Positions 44,743 through 53,249 of a stretch of 64,000 bases of DNA are shown piece after piece. This DNA is from Aliamphritea ceti (GTDB lineage Bacteria; Pseudomonadota; Gammaproteobacteria; Pseudomonadales; Balneatricaceae). The stretch covers positions 1,612,001 through 1,676,000 of the forward strand of contig NZ_AP025282.1 in the NCBI RefSeq assembly GCF_024347215.1, in the 5' to 3' direction. Below the pieces are notes generated by a model. That model was not told the DNA's origin and searched no databases. It saw only the letters and a program-made list of their open reading frames with translations. The position numbers and the translations under genes were made by a program. The stretch's first letter is position 1. Each line of letters begins with the position of its first letter.

Positions 44743-46086
44743 TTATACGTTCAGTAGCAGGAACTCACGCTCCCATGAACTGATAACCTGATGGAAAGTT
44801 TCAAACTCCGCCCGCTTAACACCGATGTAAGCATCGATGAAGCGTGAACCCATAATTTCCTGCAGTTCAGGACATTCTTCCAGTAAACGCAGACCTTCTT
44901 CCAGAGAACGGGCCAGTTCAACGGAATCGCCGTCTTTAACTGCTGGGCCTAAGGTTGGCTTGGTCGGTTCAATCTTATTAACCAGCCCCAGATAACCGCA
45001 GGCCAGGCTGGCAGCAATTGCCAGATAAGGGTTGCAGTCTGCCCCCGGGAAGCGGTTTTCGACTCGGGTTGCTGCCGGTACGGCTTCAGGTGCTCGCAGG
45101 CCAGTTGTGCGGTTATCAATGCCCCATTTCATATTAACGGGCGCAGCAATGTCCGGTGCAAAACGGCGATACGAGTTCACGTTTGGTGCATAGAAGCTGA
45201 TGGCATTTGGAGTGAATGTCTGCAGGCCACCCATGTAGTGATAGAACATATCACTGTAACTACCGTCTTCATTGGCAAACACGTTTTTACCGGTGTTGTC
45301 GTCAATCAGACTCTGGTGGATGTGCATCGAGCTACCAGGCTCTGCTTCCATAGGCTTAGCCATGAAAGTTGCATAAATATTATGCTTAAGAGCGGTTTCC
45401 CGCAGGGTACGTTTGAAAACGAATACCTGATCAGCCAGTTTCAGTGCGTCACCGTGCAGGAAGTTGATTTCCATTTGCGCCGCACCGGACTCATGAATCA
45501 GGGTATCTACATCAAGGCCCTGGGCATCACAGTAGTTATAAAGTGTGTCGATGACCGGGTTAAATTCGTTTACTGCATCAATACTGTATGACTGACGGGC
45601 AGTTTCCTGACGACCGGAGCGGCCTGTTGCCGGACGGATTTCATAGTCAGGATCAAGATTCTTTTCAATCAGGTAAAACTCAACTTCCGGTGCGATAACC
45701 GGACGTAAGCCTTTTTCTTCATAAAGCTTCAGTACCCGGCGCAGCACATTACGGCTGGAAAGTGGGTGTGGTTCGCCGTCGAAGGTGAAACAGTCGTTGA
45801 TAACCTGAGCTGTTGGTTCGTCAGCCCAGGGGACGAGTCGCAAAGAGTCAGGATCGGGAACCAGAACCATGTCTTTATCGGTTGGGTCGACAATGTCGTC
45901 GTGGTTTTCTGCCCATTCGCCGTTAACTGTTTGTACCAGAAGTTGTTCCGGAATCCGGCCGCCTTTCTCTGCCAGGAATTTATTCGTTGGATAGAACTTG
46001 CCCCGGGCGTTACCGGTCATGTCCGGCATGGTGGATTCAACTTCAGTGATACCGTGTTCTTTGAGAAAGCTTTCTACGGCTTCCAT
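44743..46086 (-). CDS. puuA: Gamma-glutamylputrescine synthetase (glutamine synthetase family)
   Basis: 447 residues. GS-fold with EVEFYLIEK, GAAQMEINFLHGDAL, AKPMEAEPGSSMHIHQSL, the ATP/Arg region NSYRRFAPDIAAP and NRTTGLRAP. The beta-grasp loop and missing adenylylation Tyr set it apart from GlnA, and the set with potF-like and puuB genes identifies the PuuA branch, which ligates glutamate to putrescine with ATP. Transcribed with potF, away from puuB. Confidence 0.92.
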   Translation of the reverse strand: MEAVESFLKEHGITEVESTMPDMTGNARGKFYPTNKFLAEKGGRIPEQLLVQTVNGEWAENHDDIVDPTDKDMVLVPDPDSLRLVPWADEPTAQVINDCFTFDGEPHPLSSRNVLRRVLKLYEEKGLRPVIAPEVEFYLIEKNLDPDYEIRPATGRSGRQETARQSYSIDAVNEFNPVIDTLYNYCDAQGLDVDTLIHESGAAQMEINFLHGDALKLADQVFVFKRTLRETALKHNIYATFMAKPMEAEPGSSMHIHQSLIDDNTGKNVFANEDGSYSDMFYHYMGGLQTFTPNAISFYAPNVNSYRRFAPDIAAPVNMKWGIDNRTTGLRAPEAVPAATRVENRFPGADCNPYLAIAASLACGYLGLVNKIEPTKPTLGPAVKDGDSVELARSLEEGLRLLEECPELQEIMGSRFIDAYIGVKRAEFETFHQVISSWEREFLLLNV

Positions 46087-46564
46087 AAGTCACCTTCTTA
46101 AATGTCTTGTCGAGGAGAGTAGCTGATGGACGAATTCCGTACAGACCTACTTTCTGCAAAATTGTGTTAATAAACAGATTGTTAGCATACAAGTACAAGA
46201 ATAGCTTAGCAGTATTAAATTAGCCCTTATATGCCACCTAGGGGATATATTTTTTACTGTATCTTGCTGTTAAGTACTTGCCTGTTAACTGAGTGATAGA
46301 TGGAATGAAAACTCTTAATCCGAAATATCATTCGAGTTTTAGGGTATTTTATTGAACAGCTTAAAGCAATACGAAAAGATGAAAAAATTATTGTTTTATG
46401 GTGCTTGTAACTATGATTTAATCGAATTATTATTCGGTTTATGAGTTTTGTCTGGTGCGCTTTTTTAATAGGTTTTTCTAGCTATTTGACAAAAAACAAT
46501 GATAATTCAGCAGCTTGTCAGGCTCTTCTGGCAGACATGCACTGAGGCAGTTGGAGACCCACAT
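46087..46564. promoter_or_regulatory. Divergent puuA/puuB intergenic region (AT-rich)
   Basis: 478 bp without a convincing gene. It is strongly AT-rich, contains AAAACTC/GAGTTTT (46308-46340) as a 7-bp inverted repeat with a 19-nt loop, and a TTGACA at 46486. A ribosome site GGAGA at 46552 serves puuB. Likely holds both promoters and the operator of the TetR regulator at 47925, not identifiable by eye. Confidence 0.5.
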
Positions 46565-47863
46565 ATGACATTGTCAGGATACGAACCTTCTTATTACTCG
46601 GCGACAGCGAATGTTTCGCAGACGCTTGCCGGTATACAGGGGCAGGCACTGCGTGGAGAAACCGAAGCCGATGTTTGTATTGTTGGTGCAGGTTTCACCG
46701 GTTTATCTGCTGCGTTACATCTGGCCCAGAAAGGCTATTCAGTGGTGTTACTGGATGCGGAGAAAGTAGGTTGGGGCGCATCTGGTCGTAATGGTGGTCA
46801 GGTATGCCAGGGGCAGAATATGGATCATGAAGACATGATCGATAAAGTTGGCCGCCAGGCAGCAGACAGTCTTTGGGATATGTCTGTTGAGTCTGTTGAA
46901 CTGGTTAAGTCGCTGATCGCTGAGCACCAGATAGAATGCGACCTCAAGCAGGGGGTCTTACATGTAGCGGCTAAGCCGGGCCATGTTGAAGAGATTCGCG
47001 AGAGTGTTGAATACAAGCGCAATGTCATTGGTTACAAAGATATTGAATATGTAGATACGTCTGACGTGCAAAGCATGCTTGGCACTGACCGTTATCATGG
47101 CGGAGAGCTGTGGAAAGAGGCTGTGCATCTGCATCCGCTGAATTATGCGCTGGGCCTTGCTGAAGCAGCGGCAAAAGCGGGTGTACGTATTTATGAAAAT
47201 ACCCGGGTAACTGACTACACCAAAGGCGAAAATCCAGTCGTCACAACCACTGAAGGTTCTGTAAAAGCTAAGTATGTTCTGCTGGCCTGCAATGGTTATC
47301 TGGGTAAGCTTGAGCCGCGTATCGCCGGTAAAATCATGCCGATTAATAATTTTATTATTGCTACAGAGCCACTTTCTGATGAGCAATGCCGGGCGATTAA
47401 CCGGGAAGACTACGCGGTCGCGGATTCCCGTTTTGTGATTAATTACTTCCGTTTGTCCGGCGATAACCGATTGCTATGGGGCGGTGGTGAAAACTATACC
47501 TCGACCTTCCCGGCAGATATCCCGTCTTTTGTGCGTAAGTATATGCTGGAGTTTTATCCGCAGCTGAAAGACGTGAACATTGATTATGGCTGGGGCGGCA
47601 CCCTGGCTATTACGCTTAATCGTATGCCGCATTTTGACCGGATCGATCAGAATGTGTTTGTGGCGCAGGGCTATTCAGGCCATGGCGTGGCGCTGGCAAC
47701 TTTGGGTGGAAAGCTAATGGCTGAGGCGATTAGTGGCAGTGCTGAGAAGTTTGATACCTTTGCTAAAGTACCTACACCGACGTTTCCTGGTGGTACTTTA
47801 TTACGATGGCCGGGATTAGTCGCTGGAATGCTGTATTATTCGCTTCGTGACCGCTTTTTTTAA
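46565..47863 (+). CDS. puuB: FAD-dependent gamma-glutamylputrescine oxidoreductase
   Basis: 432 residues from the ATG at 46565, nine bases after GGAGA; the frame extends to 46499 without a ribosome site. DAO-type flavoprotein: ADVCIVGAGFTGLSAALHL (FAD dinucleotide site), GWGASGRNGGQ, and C-terminal FVAQGYSGHGVALATLGGKL. The opening SYYSATAN and the divergent puuA support oxidation of gamma-glutamylputrescine to the aldehyde. puuC and puuD are not linked here, but two suitable aldehyde dehydrogenases occur elsewhere in the window. Confidence 0.9.
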   Translation: MTLSGYEPSYYSATANVSQTLAGIQGQALRGETEADVCIVGAGFTGLSAALHLAQKGYSVVLLDAEKVGWGASGRNGGQVCQGQNMDHEDMIDKVGRQAADSLWDMSVESVELVKSLIAEHQIECDLKQGVLHVAAKPGHVEEIRESVEYKRNVIGYKDIEYVDTSDVQSMLGTDRYHGGELWKEAVHLHPLNYALGLAEAAAKAGVRIYENTRVTDYTKGENPVVTTTEGSVKAKYVLLACNGYLGKLEPRIAGKIMPINNFIIATEPLSDEQCRAINREDYAVADSRFVINYFRLSGDNRLLWGGGENYTSTFPADIPSFVRKYMLEFYPQLKDVNIDYGWGGTLAITLNRMPHFDRIDQNVFVAQGYSGHGVALATLGGKLMAEAISGSAEKFDTFAKVPTPTFPGGTLLRWPGLVAGMLYYSLRDRFF

Positions 47864-47924
47864 CGTCGATCAGTTTGGCAGCTTCTGAATATGCCTTGCT
47901 GGTCCTGCAGGTATATTTGGAAGT

Positions 47925-48557
47925 ATGAAAACAAAGCAGAATCTATCGCCAAGAAACGCACCGGTTCAGGGGCGCTCAAAACTTCGTTCAAAGCAGATCA
48001 TCGATGCAACCGGTGAATTGTTGGAACGGGTTGGCCTGGATGACCTTAATACCATTCTGATTGCCAAAGAAGTTGGTATTTCTATTGGTTCTCTGTATCA
48101 CTATTTTCCCAATAAACAGGCAATTTTGTACGCCATAGGGCTGCGCTGGCTGAATGAGATCGATGCAATTTTGCAGGAGTTTCAGGGCTGGCCAGTGGAA
48201 GAATATGAGCTTGAAGAGCTGGTAGACAAAATGGTTCAGCTGAACCTTAAGGCATACCGCAAGCAAAAGGCTATGCTGACGCTGGTGCAAGCAATGTTCT
48301 CAGTACCTGAGTTGCGGGAACTGGATACCCAGCACGATGAGCTGGTGATCAGCAAAATGGCAGATATTTTCAAACGCATGGGCATTAATGCACATGTGAA
48401 AGAGCGGGAACGGTTAGCGCGGGTGTATCTGGAAAGTACGCATGCGTTGTTCCTGACAGTTGTGAATCAAAAAGGTGAGCGTGCTAAGCGCACCTTGCAG
48501 GACCTTAAATTCATGGTTTGCAGCTTGTTGCGCCAGTATCAGGAAACCTATCGCTGA
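47925..48557 (+). CDS. TetR-family transcriptional regulator
   Basis: 210 residues. An N-terminal TetR HTH (~residues 22-68): RSKQIIDATGELLERVGLDD, then AKEVGISIGSLYHYFPNKQAILYA. The helical C-terminal ligand domain is not typed. It starts 61 bp after puuB and precedes a cupin gene, so it likely controls the puu genes, in the role filled by cupin-HTH PuuR in E. coli; inference. A hairpin separates it from the cupin start. Confidence 0.88.
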   Translation: MKTKQNLSPRNAPVQGRSKLRSKQIIDATGELLERVGLDDLNTILIAKEVGISIGSLYHYFPNKQAILYAIGLRWLNEIDAILQEFQGWPVEEYELEELVDKMVQLNLKAYRKQKAMLTLVQAMFSVPELRELDTQHDELVISKMADIFKRMGINAHVKERERLARVYLESTHALFLTVVNQKGERAKRTLQDLKFMVCSLLRQYQETYR

Positions 48558-48565
48558 TCGGCATA

Positions 48566-48603
48566 CCGGGCTGTAAACATTTCATAATGTTTCAAGCCCG
48601 GAG
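48566..48603 (+). promoter_or_regulatory. Long hairpin overlapping the cupin ribosome site
   Basis: CCGGGCT (48566) pairs with AGCCCGG (48595-48601) and the inner AAACATT with AATGTTT around a 4-nt loop, broken only by small bulges. There is no T-run, so it is not a normal terminator. The 3' arm takes up the first bases of the GGAG at 48600-48603, eight bases before the cupin ATG, so it could gate translation or act as an operator. Confidence 0.5.
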
Positions 48604-48610
48604 TATACCG

Positions 48611-48961
48611 ATGTCAAAACTACAACGCCTGCCGGCTTCTACCGGTGATGCAGAAGCTTCTCCAATTGCTGCTGAAAAGCTTATCAGTGGTAATCCAACA
48701 AACATGCTCAATAACATGTTTACCAATACTAAGGAGAATTTCTTCTGCGGTGTCTGGTCGTCCACTGAAGGTAAGTGGGAACTGAATTACACAGAAGATG
48801 AGTTCTGCTACATCATTAGCGGTAAAGCGATTATTACTGATGTAGAAGGGCATAGTGAAACTGTTGTTGCGGGCGATGCTTTTACAATCTCAGCTGGCTT
48901 TAGCGGCAGCTGGGAAACCATCGGTGAAGTGAAGAAGTTTTACGCGATTTACGAAGAATAA
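48611..48961 (+). CDS. Cupin-domain protein (EutQ-like/DUF861)
   Basis: 116 residues from the ATG at 48611, served by GGAG; the frame is open further upstream but overlaps the TetR gene and hairpin. Cupin_3 pattern: FFCGVWSSTEGKWELNYTEDEFCYIISGKAIITD, then VAGDAFTISAGFSGSWETIGEVKKFY. Related one-domain cupins occur in polyamine and amino acid catabolic loci. The usual first-motif histidines are absent (T-E-D-E-F), so metal binding is doubtful. A strong terminator ends the unit. Confidence 0.83.
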   Translation: MSKLQRLPASTGDAEASPIAAEKLISGNPTNMLNNMFTNTKENFFCGVWSSTEGKWELNYTEDEFCYIISGKAIITDVEGHSETVVAGDAFTISAGFSGSWETIGEVKKFYAIYEE

Positions 48962-48988
48962 ATATAGCTTTTTCGCCGTGTTATTTTC

Positions 48989-49019
48989 AAAAGCACACTC
49001 ACGATGAGTGTGCTTTTTT
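48989..49019 (+). terminator. Rho-independent terminator after the puuB-tetR-cupin unit
   Basis: AAAAGCACACTCA / TGAGTGTGCTTTTTT, 13-bp stem with a 3-nt loop and T6. Symmetric A/T runs could work in both directions. The rest of the 322-bp gap to 49283 shows no gene. Confidence 0.92.
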
Positions 49020-49283
49020 GTATCCGTTTTAATTCTCTTTCCCTACTCAGTTTTCAGTACCGGGGCTAAATATATTCTTTTTTTTTGGCTGTTTAGCCGA
49101 TGTCTTGCCATTCTTGTACTTACGTTATTGGAAGCAGTGTCTTTCAAATAACTACAGTGTCAGATCTCTCGGGGTGTTTATCGGGTTATGTTTTGTGACC
49201 GTTTAAGCAGTGAAGAGCAAATACCATAAAAGTATCTGCTATTCAGGTTTCTGGCGGACAGACATTCTTGAGAGGTATGAGTT

Positions 49284-49637
49284 ATGGGTAATCAAATCTA
49301 TTGGACGCTGATCTGTGATGTTAATGACGGTCAGTTAGATGCTTTGAAAACAGTCACGAAAAAGTTTTGCGAACTTACAGCACAGGAAGAAGGTGCCGTT
49401 GCCTATGAGTGGTCGCTCAGTGCTGATTCGAGTGTGTTGCATGTTCATGAGCGTTATGTGGATAGCGATGCAGCACTGGCGCATCTGGGGAATGTAGGGC
49501 CGCACTTAGATGAGCTGTTCGCATTAGTTACTCCAAGAGAAATTGTCTGCTACGGCAATGCCAGTGATGCATTTCGGGACGCGGTAAAGGACTTTCCAAT
49601 GACATATATGGACATGTTTGATGGTTTTAATCGGTAA
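49284..49637 (+). CDS. Antibiotic biosynthesis monooxygenase (ABM) domain protein
   Basis: 117 residues. Ferredoxin-like ABM fold: WTLICDVNDGQLDALKTVTKKFCELTAQEEGAVAYEWSLS, then LHVHERYVDSDAALAHLGNVGPHLDELFALV. Members are small dimeric quinone or aldehyde monooxygenase-like proteins; exact reaction unknown. Single gene between two terminators. A 14-bp duplication lies just after its stop. Confidence 0.82.
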   Translation: MGNQIYWTLICDVNDGQLDALKTVTKKFCELTAQEEGAVAYEWSLSADSSVLHVHERYVDSDAALAHLGNVGPHLDELFALVTPREIVCYGNASDAFRDAVKDFPMTYMDMFDGFNR

Positions 49638-49658
49638 GAGAGTTATTGCTCAAGCTCT

Positions 49659-49696
49659 GAATCTGAAGCACAGAATCTGAAGCTATCTGATATTTC
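49659..49696. repeat. 14-bp duplication after the ABM gene
   Basis: GAATCTGAAGC occurs at 49659 and 49673 (14-bp spacing), with weaker related CTGATATTTCTGAAG after it. Located 22 bp after the stop codon and before the terminator. Confidence 0.45.
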
Positions 49697-49710
49697 TGAA
49701 GTAACAGGTT

Positions 49711-49745
49711 ACTAAGCCCCCGATGTTTGCGGGGGGTTAGTTTTT
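49711..49745 (+). terminator. Rho-independent terminator after ABM gene
   Basis: ACTAAGCCCCCG, 7-nt loop, CGGGGGGTTAGTTTTT: 11-bp stem with a T5 run, between the ABM gene and the convergent multicopper oxidase. Confidence 0.88.
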
Positions 49746-49785
49746 AGTAATATATTACAGCCTGATTGCTTTGAAAAAAGCAGGT

Positions 49786-51195
49786 TTAAGCGATAGTGAT
49801 ATAGCCCATCAGGCCTGTTTTCATATGTTCGATTACATGACAGTGGTACATCCAGCGACCTGGGTTGTCTGCTACAAACGCAATCTGAACCTGTTCGTTA
49901 CGTTCCATCAATACGGTATCTGTAAAGAAAGGATCAATCTTTTTTTGGTTAGAGCGAATTACTTTGAACATCACCCCGTGGATATGAATCGGGTGTCGGT
50001 GTGGTGTCGCATTCTTAAGATCAAAGATATAGGTTTTGCCCAGTTCCAGTGTGGCCAGCGGTGCCGGAATATTGTCTGCGCTCATACCTGTCCATGGAAT
50101 GCGGTTAATGGCCCAGAACCGGGGCATGGATTTACCGTTGCTATCGGCGGGCGTGACAGCACCTTCCCATTCAAAAGTGAAACGCTTTACTGTTGCATTA
50201 GCCAGATCTGGCTCTGAAAGCGGATTCAGTGGCGGCAATGGCGGGGCTTCTGCTGCAGGCTGGTTTAATGGCCGGGAAACAGTTTTTAACCGCAGTAACT
50301 CCCGGTAAGAGCGCTTACCTTTACCGTTCTCAATCAGGATTTCTTCACCGGCTGCCGGGGTTTTAATAGCTATATCTACCCGCATACCTGCACCGATGGA
50401 ATAGTTATCGAGTCGCTTAGGCTCTGCCAGCGGATTAGCATCAATACTGATGATGTAAGCGGGGTAGTCTTTAATCCGCAGTTTATAGACCAGCGTGTTG
50501 TCGACGTTGGCGAAACGCAGGCGTAACCAGCCTTCAGCGGGTACATCTATGATCGGTTTATTAATCCCGTTTACGGTGGCGTAGTTGCCCGGGGTGCCCA
50601 TACGGGCCGCGTTGCGGGGTGTGGTGAGTGGTTTGAAAGAACCATCTTTGTTTAAGTGCCAGTTCTTCAGCATCAGCGGTAAGTCGGCAGCAAACTCGTT
50701 GGGCGAGAATGTATCTGAATCGGATTCTTCAACGATCAGTAATCCTACTAGTCCTTTACCTAACTGTTCCACGCTGTTGACGTGAGGGTGGAACCAGAAA
50801 GTGCCTGCGTCCGGTGGGGTGAAATGATAGATAAAAGTTTCACCTGGCATGATCGGCTTTTGGCTAAGAAAAGGCACGCCGTCCATTTTTATATCAATGC
50901 GTATACCGTGCCAGTGAATGGTCGTTGGTTGCTGTAGCTTGTTAACGACCCTGATTGTGATGGGCTTTCCCTGCTTTGCCTTCAACGGTGCATGAGGATA
51001 TTCACCATTGAATCCCAGACCTGGCGTGACAGTGTCGGGCCTTATTTCCAGATCAGCCGGTTCAACGCTCAGGGTATAGTCGTATTCGCCGTTCTGTTGC
51101 ATTCGGGTAACAGGTACGCAGCCGGTAAGAACTGCGCTCGCCAGCAAACTGGTTTGCAGGCTGGTTTTTAAAAAGTCGCGGCGGTTTACGCTCAT
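49786..51195 (-). CDS. Multicopper oxidase (Tat-exported, laccase/CueO family)
   Basis: 469 residues. N-terminal Tat motif NRRDFLKT (4-11) followed by LASAVLTGC, which is also a possible lipobox (Cys26). Copper sites: HWHG (94-97), FHPH (135-138), HPIHIHG near 400 and HCHVIEHMKTGLM at the end (Cys452, His457). The axial type-1 position, Cys+10, is Leu462 rather than the Met of CueO. Three cupredoxin domains, without the Met-rich CueO helix. Periplasmic oxidation of Cu(I), Mn or phenols is possible. Divergent from the TerB-like gene. Confidence 0.9.
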   Translation of the reverse strand: MSVNRRDFLKTSLQTSLLASAVLTGCVPVTRMQQNGEYDYTLSVEPADLEIRPDTVTPGLGFNGEYPHAPLKAKQGKPITIRVVNKLQQPTTIHWHGIRIDIKMDGVPFLSQKPIMPGETFIYHFTPPDAGTFWFHPHVNSVEQLGKGLVGLLIVEESDSDTFSPNEFAADLPLMLKNWHLNKDGSFKPLTTPRNAARMGTPGNYATVNGINKPIIDVPAEGWLRLRFANVDNTLVYKLRIKDYPAYIISIDANPLAEPKRLDNYSIGAGMRVDIAIKTPAAGEEILIENGKGKRSYRELLRLKTVSRPLNQPAAEAPPLPPLNPLSEPDLANATVKRFTFEWEGAVTPADSNGKSMPRFWAINRIPWTGMSADNIPAPLATLELGKTYIFDLKNATPHRHPIHIHGVMFKVIRSNQKKIDPFFTDTVLMERNEQVQIAFVADNPGRWMYHCHVIEHMKTGLMGYITIA

Positions 51196-51418
51196 GCTAA
51201 ATCTCTGTTGAAAGACTCAATGGCAAGATCTCAGATGAAGAGATTTTGTTTTATGAACTTACTTTTATTAATCACAAATGGGAATTATTTGCGTTTTTAT
51301 AGGGTCATACTTCTAATGTCAAACTTTACGTATAAGCTTCGTATATGTTCGCATTTTCATAATTGATCAAGTTAAGCTAAAAGAACGACTAAAAAGCGAG
51401 CTGAGCCCGGAGGCTATA

Positions 51419-51868
51419 GTGATAGATAAAATAAAGCATTTTTTCACCCAGCAATTATCCGTTGATGATGCGAATGACTCTTCTGAGACGTTACAGCTGG
51501 CGGCTGCAACTTTGCTTATTGAACTGAGTAAGGCTGATTATAAGCGTGACCCGGAAGAACAGCAGGCAATAAAAACGGCATTAAACAAGTGCTTTGACCT
51601 TGATCAAAAGCAGTTGAATGCGGTTATGGAGCTGGCAGAGCAGCGCAGCAATAGTGCAACATCACTGTATCCGTTTACCAGTTTGATCAGCGATCACTAC
51701 AGCCCCGAGCAACGTTTTGAGTTAGTTAAAATGTTATGGCAGGTTGCTATAGCAGATGGCGAAATCAGCAAATACGAAGATCATTTAATACGCAGAATTG
51801 CTGACTTGATACATGTTTCACACAGCGATTTTATTCGCGCAAAACTTGCGGTTTTAGATGAACAATAA
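51419..51868 (+). CDS. TerB-like tellurite-resistance/DUF533-type helical protein
   Basis: 149 residues from GTG with GGAGGC before it. All-helical TerB fold: LAAATLLIELSKADYKRDPEEQQAIKTAL, a middle EQRFELVKMLWQVAIADGEISKYEDHLIRRIADLI with the acidic calcium or metal-type loop ADGEIS, then VSHSDFIRAKLAVL. Stand-alone TerB proteins are common in marine gammaproteobacteria and are not proof of tellurite resistance. No other ter genes are nearby. Confidence 0.82.
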   Translation: MIDKIKHFFTQQLSVDDANDSSETLQLAAATLLIELSKADYKRDPEEQQAIKTALNKCFDLDQKQLNAVMELAEQRSNSATSLYPFTSLISDHYSPEQRFELVKMLWQVAIADGEISKYEDHLIRRIADLIHVSHSDFIRAKLAVLDEQ

Positions 51869-52001
51869 CGGCTTGATAAGCTGTTTTTCCAGCTGTGAAT
51901 GTAAAAGATAACTGAGGCGCGGGATACGCCTTTTCGGTATCTTATGTATCTGTCTATTTCCCGGATACCCAACATAAGCAAACTTTATATTGTTGCCCGC
52001 T

Positions 52002-52934
52002 TTAGCTTCCCCAGCTGAGTAATTTCTGAGGGTTGCTTTGAATATCCAGAATTTTTTCCCTTAATAGCTCCATGAATGCCACTGTGATTTTAGAACGGGG
52101 GTTATGCGCCGGGAAGATCATGCCGATCTTTAACGAGACCTCTGGGGCAAAATCGCGGAATACCACTTTGCCGGGCTGTGCGTAGCTGCAATAGCTGGAT
52201 GCAGAAATCGGATCGAGAATACAAACCCCTAATTTACGCTCGACAAATGTTAGCGCCGGAATAAAGAACCGGGTCTGCAGGCGTACATTCATATGATAAC
52301 CACTTGATTCAAAGCAACGCAGAAGATCCTGAAAGATCATATGATCCGGGTGCAGGGTGATCATGGGTTCGCCGTCCAGCAATTCCGGCGTGATGAGTTC
52401 TTCTTTTGCTAACGGGTGATCAGCGGGCAGGGCGCACATGGCTCTCAGGTTGAACATTTCTGTTTTACACAGGGTGATATTGTCCTGTGTGACTTCTGCC
52501 AGGCCGAGGTCGTACTGGTTGGATGACACCCATTCGGCGATAGCATCTGAGGTGCGGGTCTGTAGTGAAGCCTGAACCTTTGGGTGTTCTTCCAGAAAAT
52601 CGGCCAGTAGCTGCGGCATAAAAAAGGTCGAGGGGCCCGGCATACAACCGATTCTCAGGAAACCGTATTGCTTGTTCTGGATATCCTGTACGGTTTGGCT
52701 GACGTCATTAATCCGCTCAAAAATTACTTCGATTTCAGTGTACAGGTAGTCAGCTTCCGGGGTGGGGTAGAGGCGTTTCTTGCGGCGTTCAAATAGCTGA
52801 AAGCCGATGTCCTGTTCTAATGAATTGATCAGCATACTCACTGCTGGCTGGGTCTTAAACAGCTGCTTTGCGGCCTGAGAAACAGAGCCATACATCATGA
52901 CGGCCCGGAAGGCTTCCATCTGGCGAAGATTCAT
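52002..52934 (-). CDS. LysR-family transcriptional regulator of the TAXI-TRAP locus
   Basis: 310 residues. HTH MNLRQMEAFRAVMMYGSVSQAAKQLFKTQPAVSMLIN... spans residues 1-60 with ERRKKRLYPT after it; periplasmic-binding-like effector domain: LRIGCMPGPSTFFMPQLLADF and DLGLAEVTQDNI. Divergent from the transporter-oxidase-racemase operon that starts at 53250 and thus its probable regulator, responding to the imported amino acid-like substrate. Confidence 0.9.
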   Translation of the reverse strand: MNLRQMEAFRAVMMYGSVSQAAKQLFKTQPAVSMLINSLEQDIGFQLFERRKKRLYPTPEADYLYTEIEVIFERINDVSQTVQDIQNKQYGFLRIGCMPGPSTFFMPQLLADFLEEHPKVQASLQTRTSDAIAEWVSSNQYDLGLAEVTQDNITLCKTEMFNLRAMCALPADHPLAKEELITPELLDGEPMITLHPDHMIFQDLLRCFESSGYHMNVRLQTRFFIPALTFVERKLGVCILDPISASSYCSYAQPGKVVFRDFAPEVSLKIGMIFPAHNPRSKITVAFMELLREKILDIQSNPQKLLSWGS

Positions 52935-53249
52935 AGCTAACCTCTTTACTGATCTGTAGAGCTAAAATATAAGATAATCTGATGAATTGTTAAAATAATA
53001 CAATTTGCGATTATGTTTGTCGCGTCGAATAATAAAGTCATCAAGAACAAAGTCGAAAATAACTATAAAGAAGGCCTTGGGTTGATCCCGCGTATGCGCT
53101 ATACAGGCGCCCTTTCTTTATTGGTTATTTTTCCTTTTCCTGATCGCAACCCATCAGGTTGCAGGCTGGCTATACTCAATTACAGCTGGCGTAACGACAG
53201 TATTGTTTGACTTGAAAAGTACTGATAAAAACAACTAGGAGTACGCGTA
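52935..53249. promoter_or_regulatory. Divergent LysR/TAXI promoter region
   Basis: 315 bp. A small hairpin GCAACC-CATCA-GGTTGC (53146-53162) is visible; AT-rich near the LysR start. A 65-codon open frame at 53013 has no ribosome site or homology clue and is not called. The TAXI gene is preceded by CTAGGAGT as ribosome site. Confidence 0.5.

Noticed and set aside
51419..51868. Tellurite-resistance operon
   Set aside because: Only a lone TerB-fold gene is present, without terC/terD/terE or related genes.
53013..53210. 65-codon frame upstream of the TAXI gene
   Set aside because: No ribosome site, odd composition, located in a divergent promoter region; most likely non-coding.
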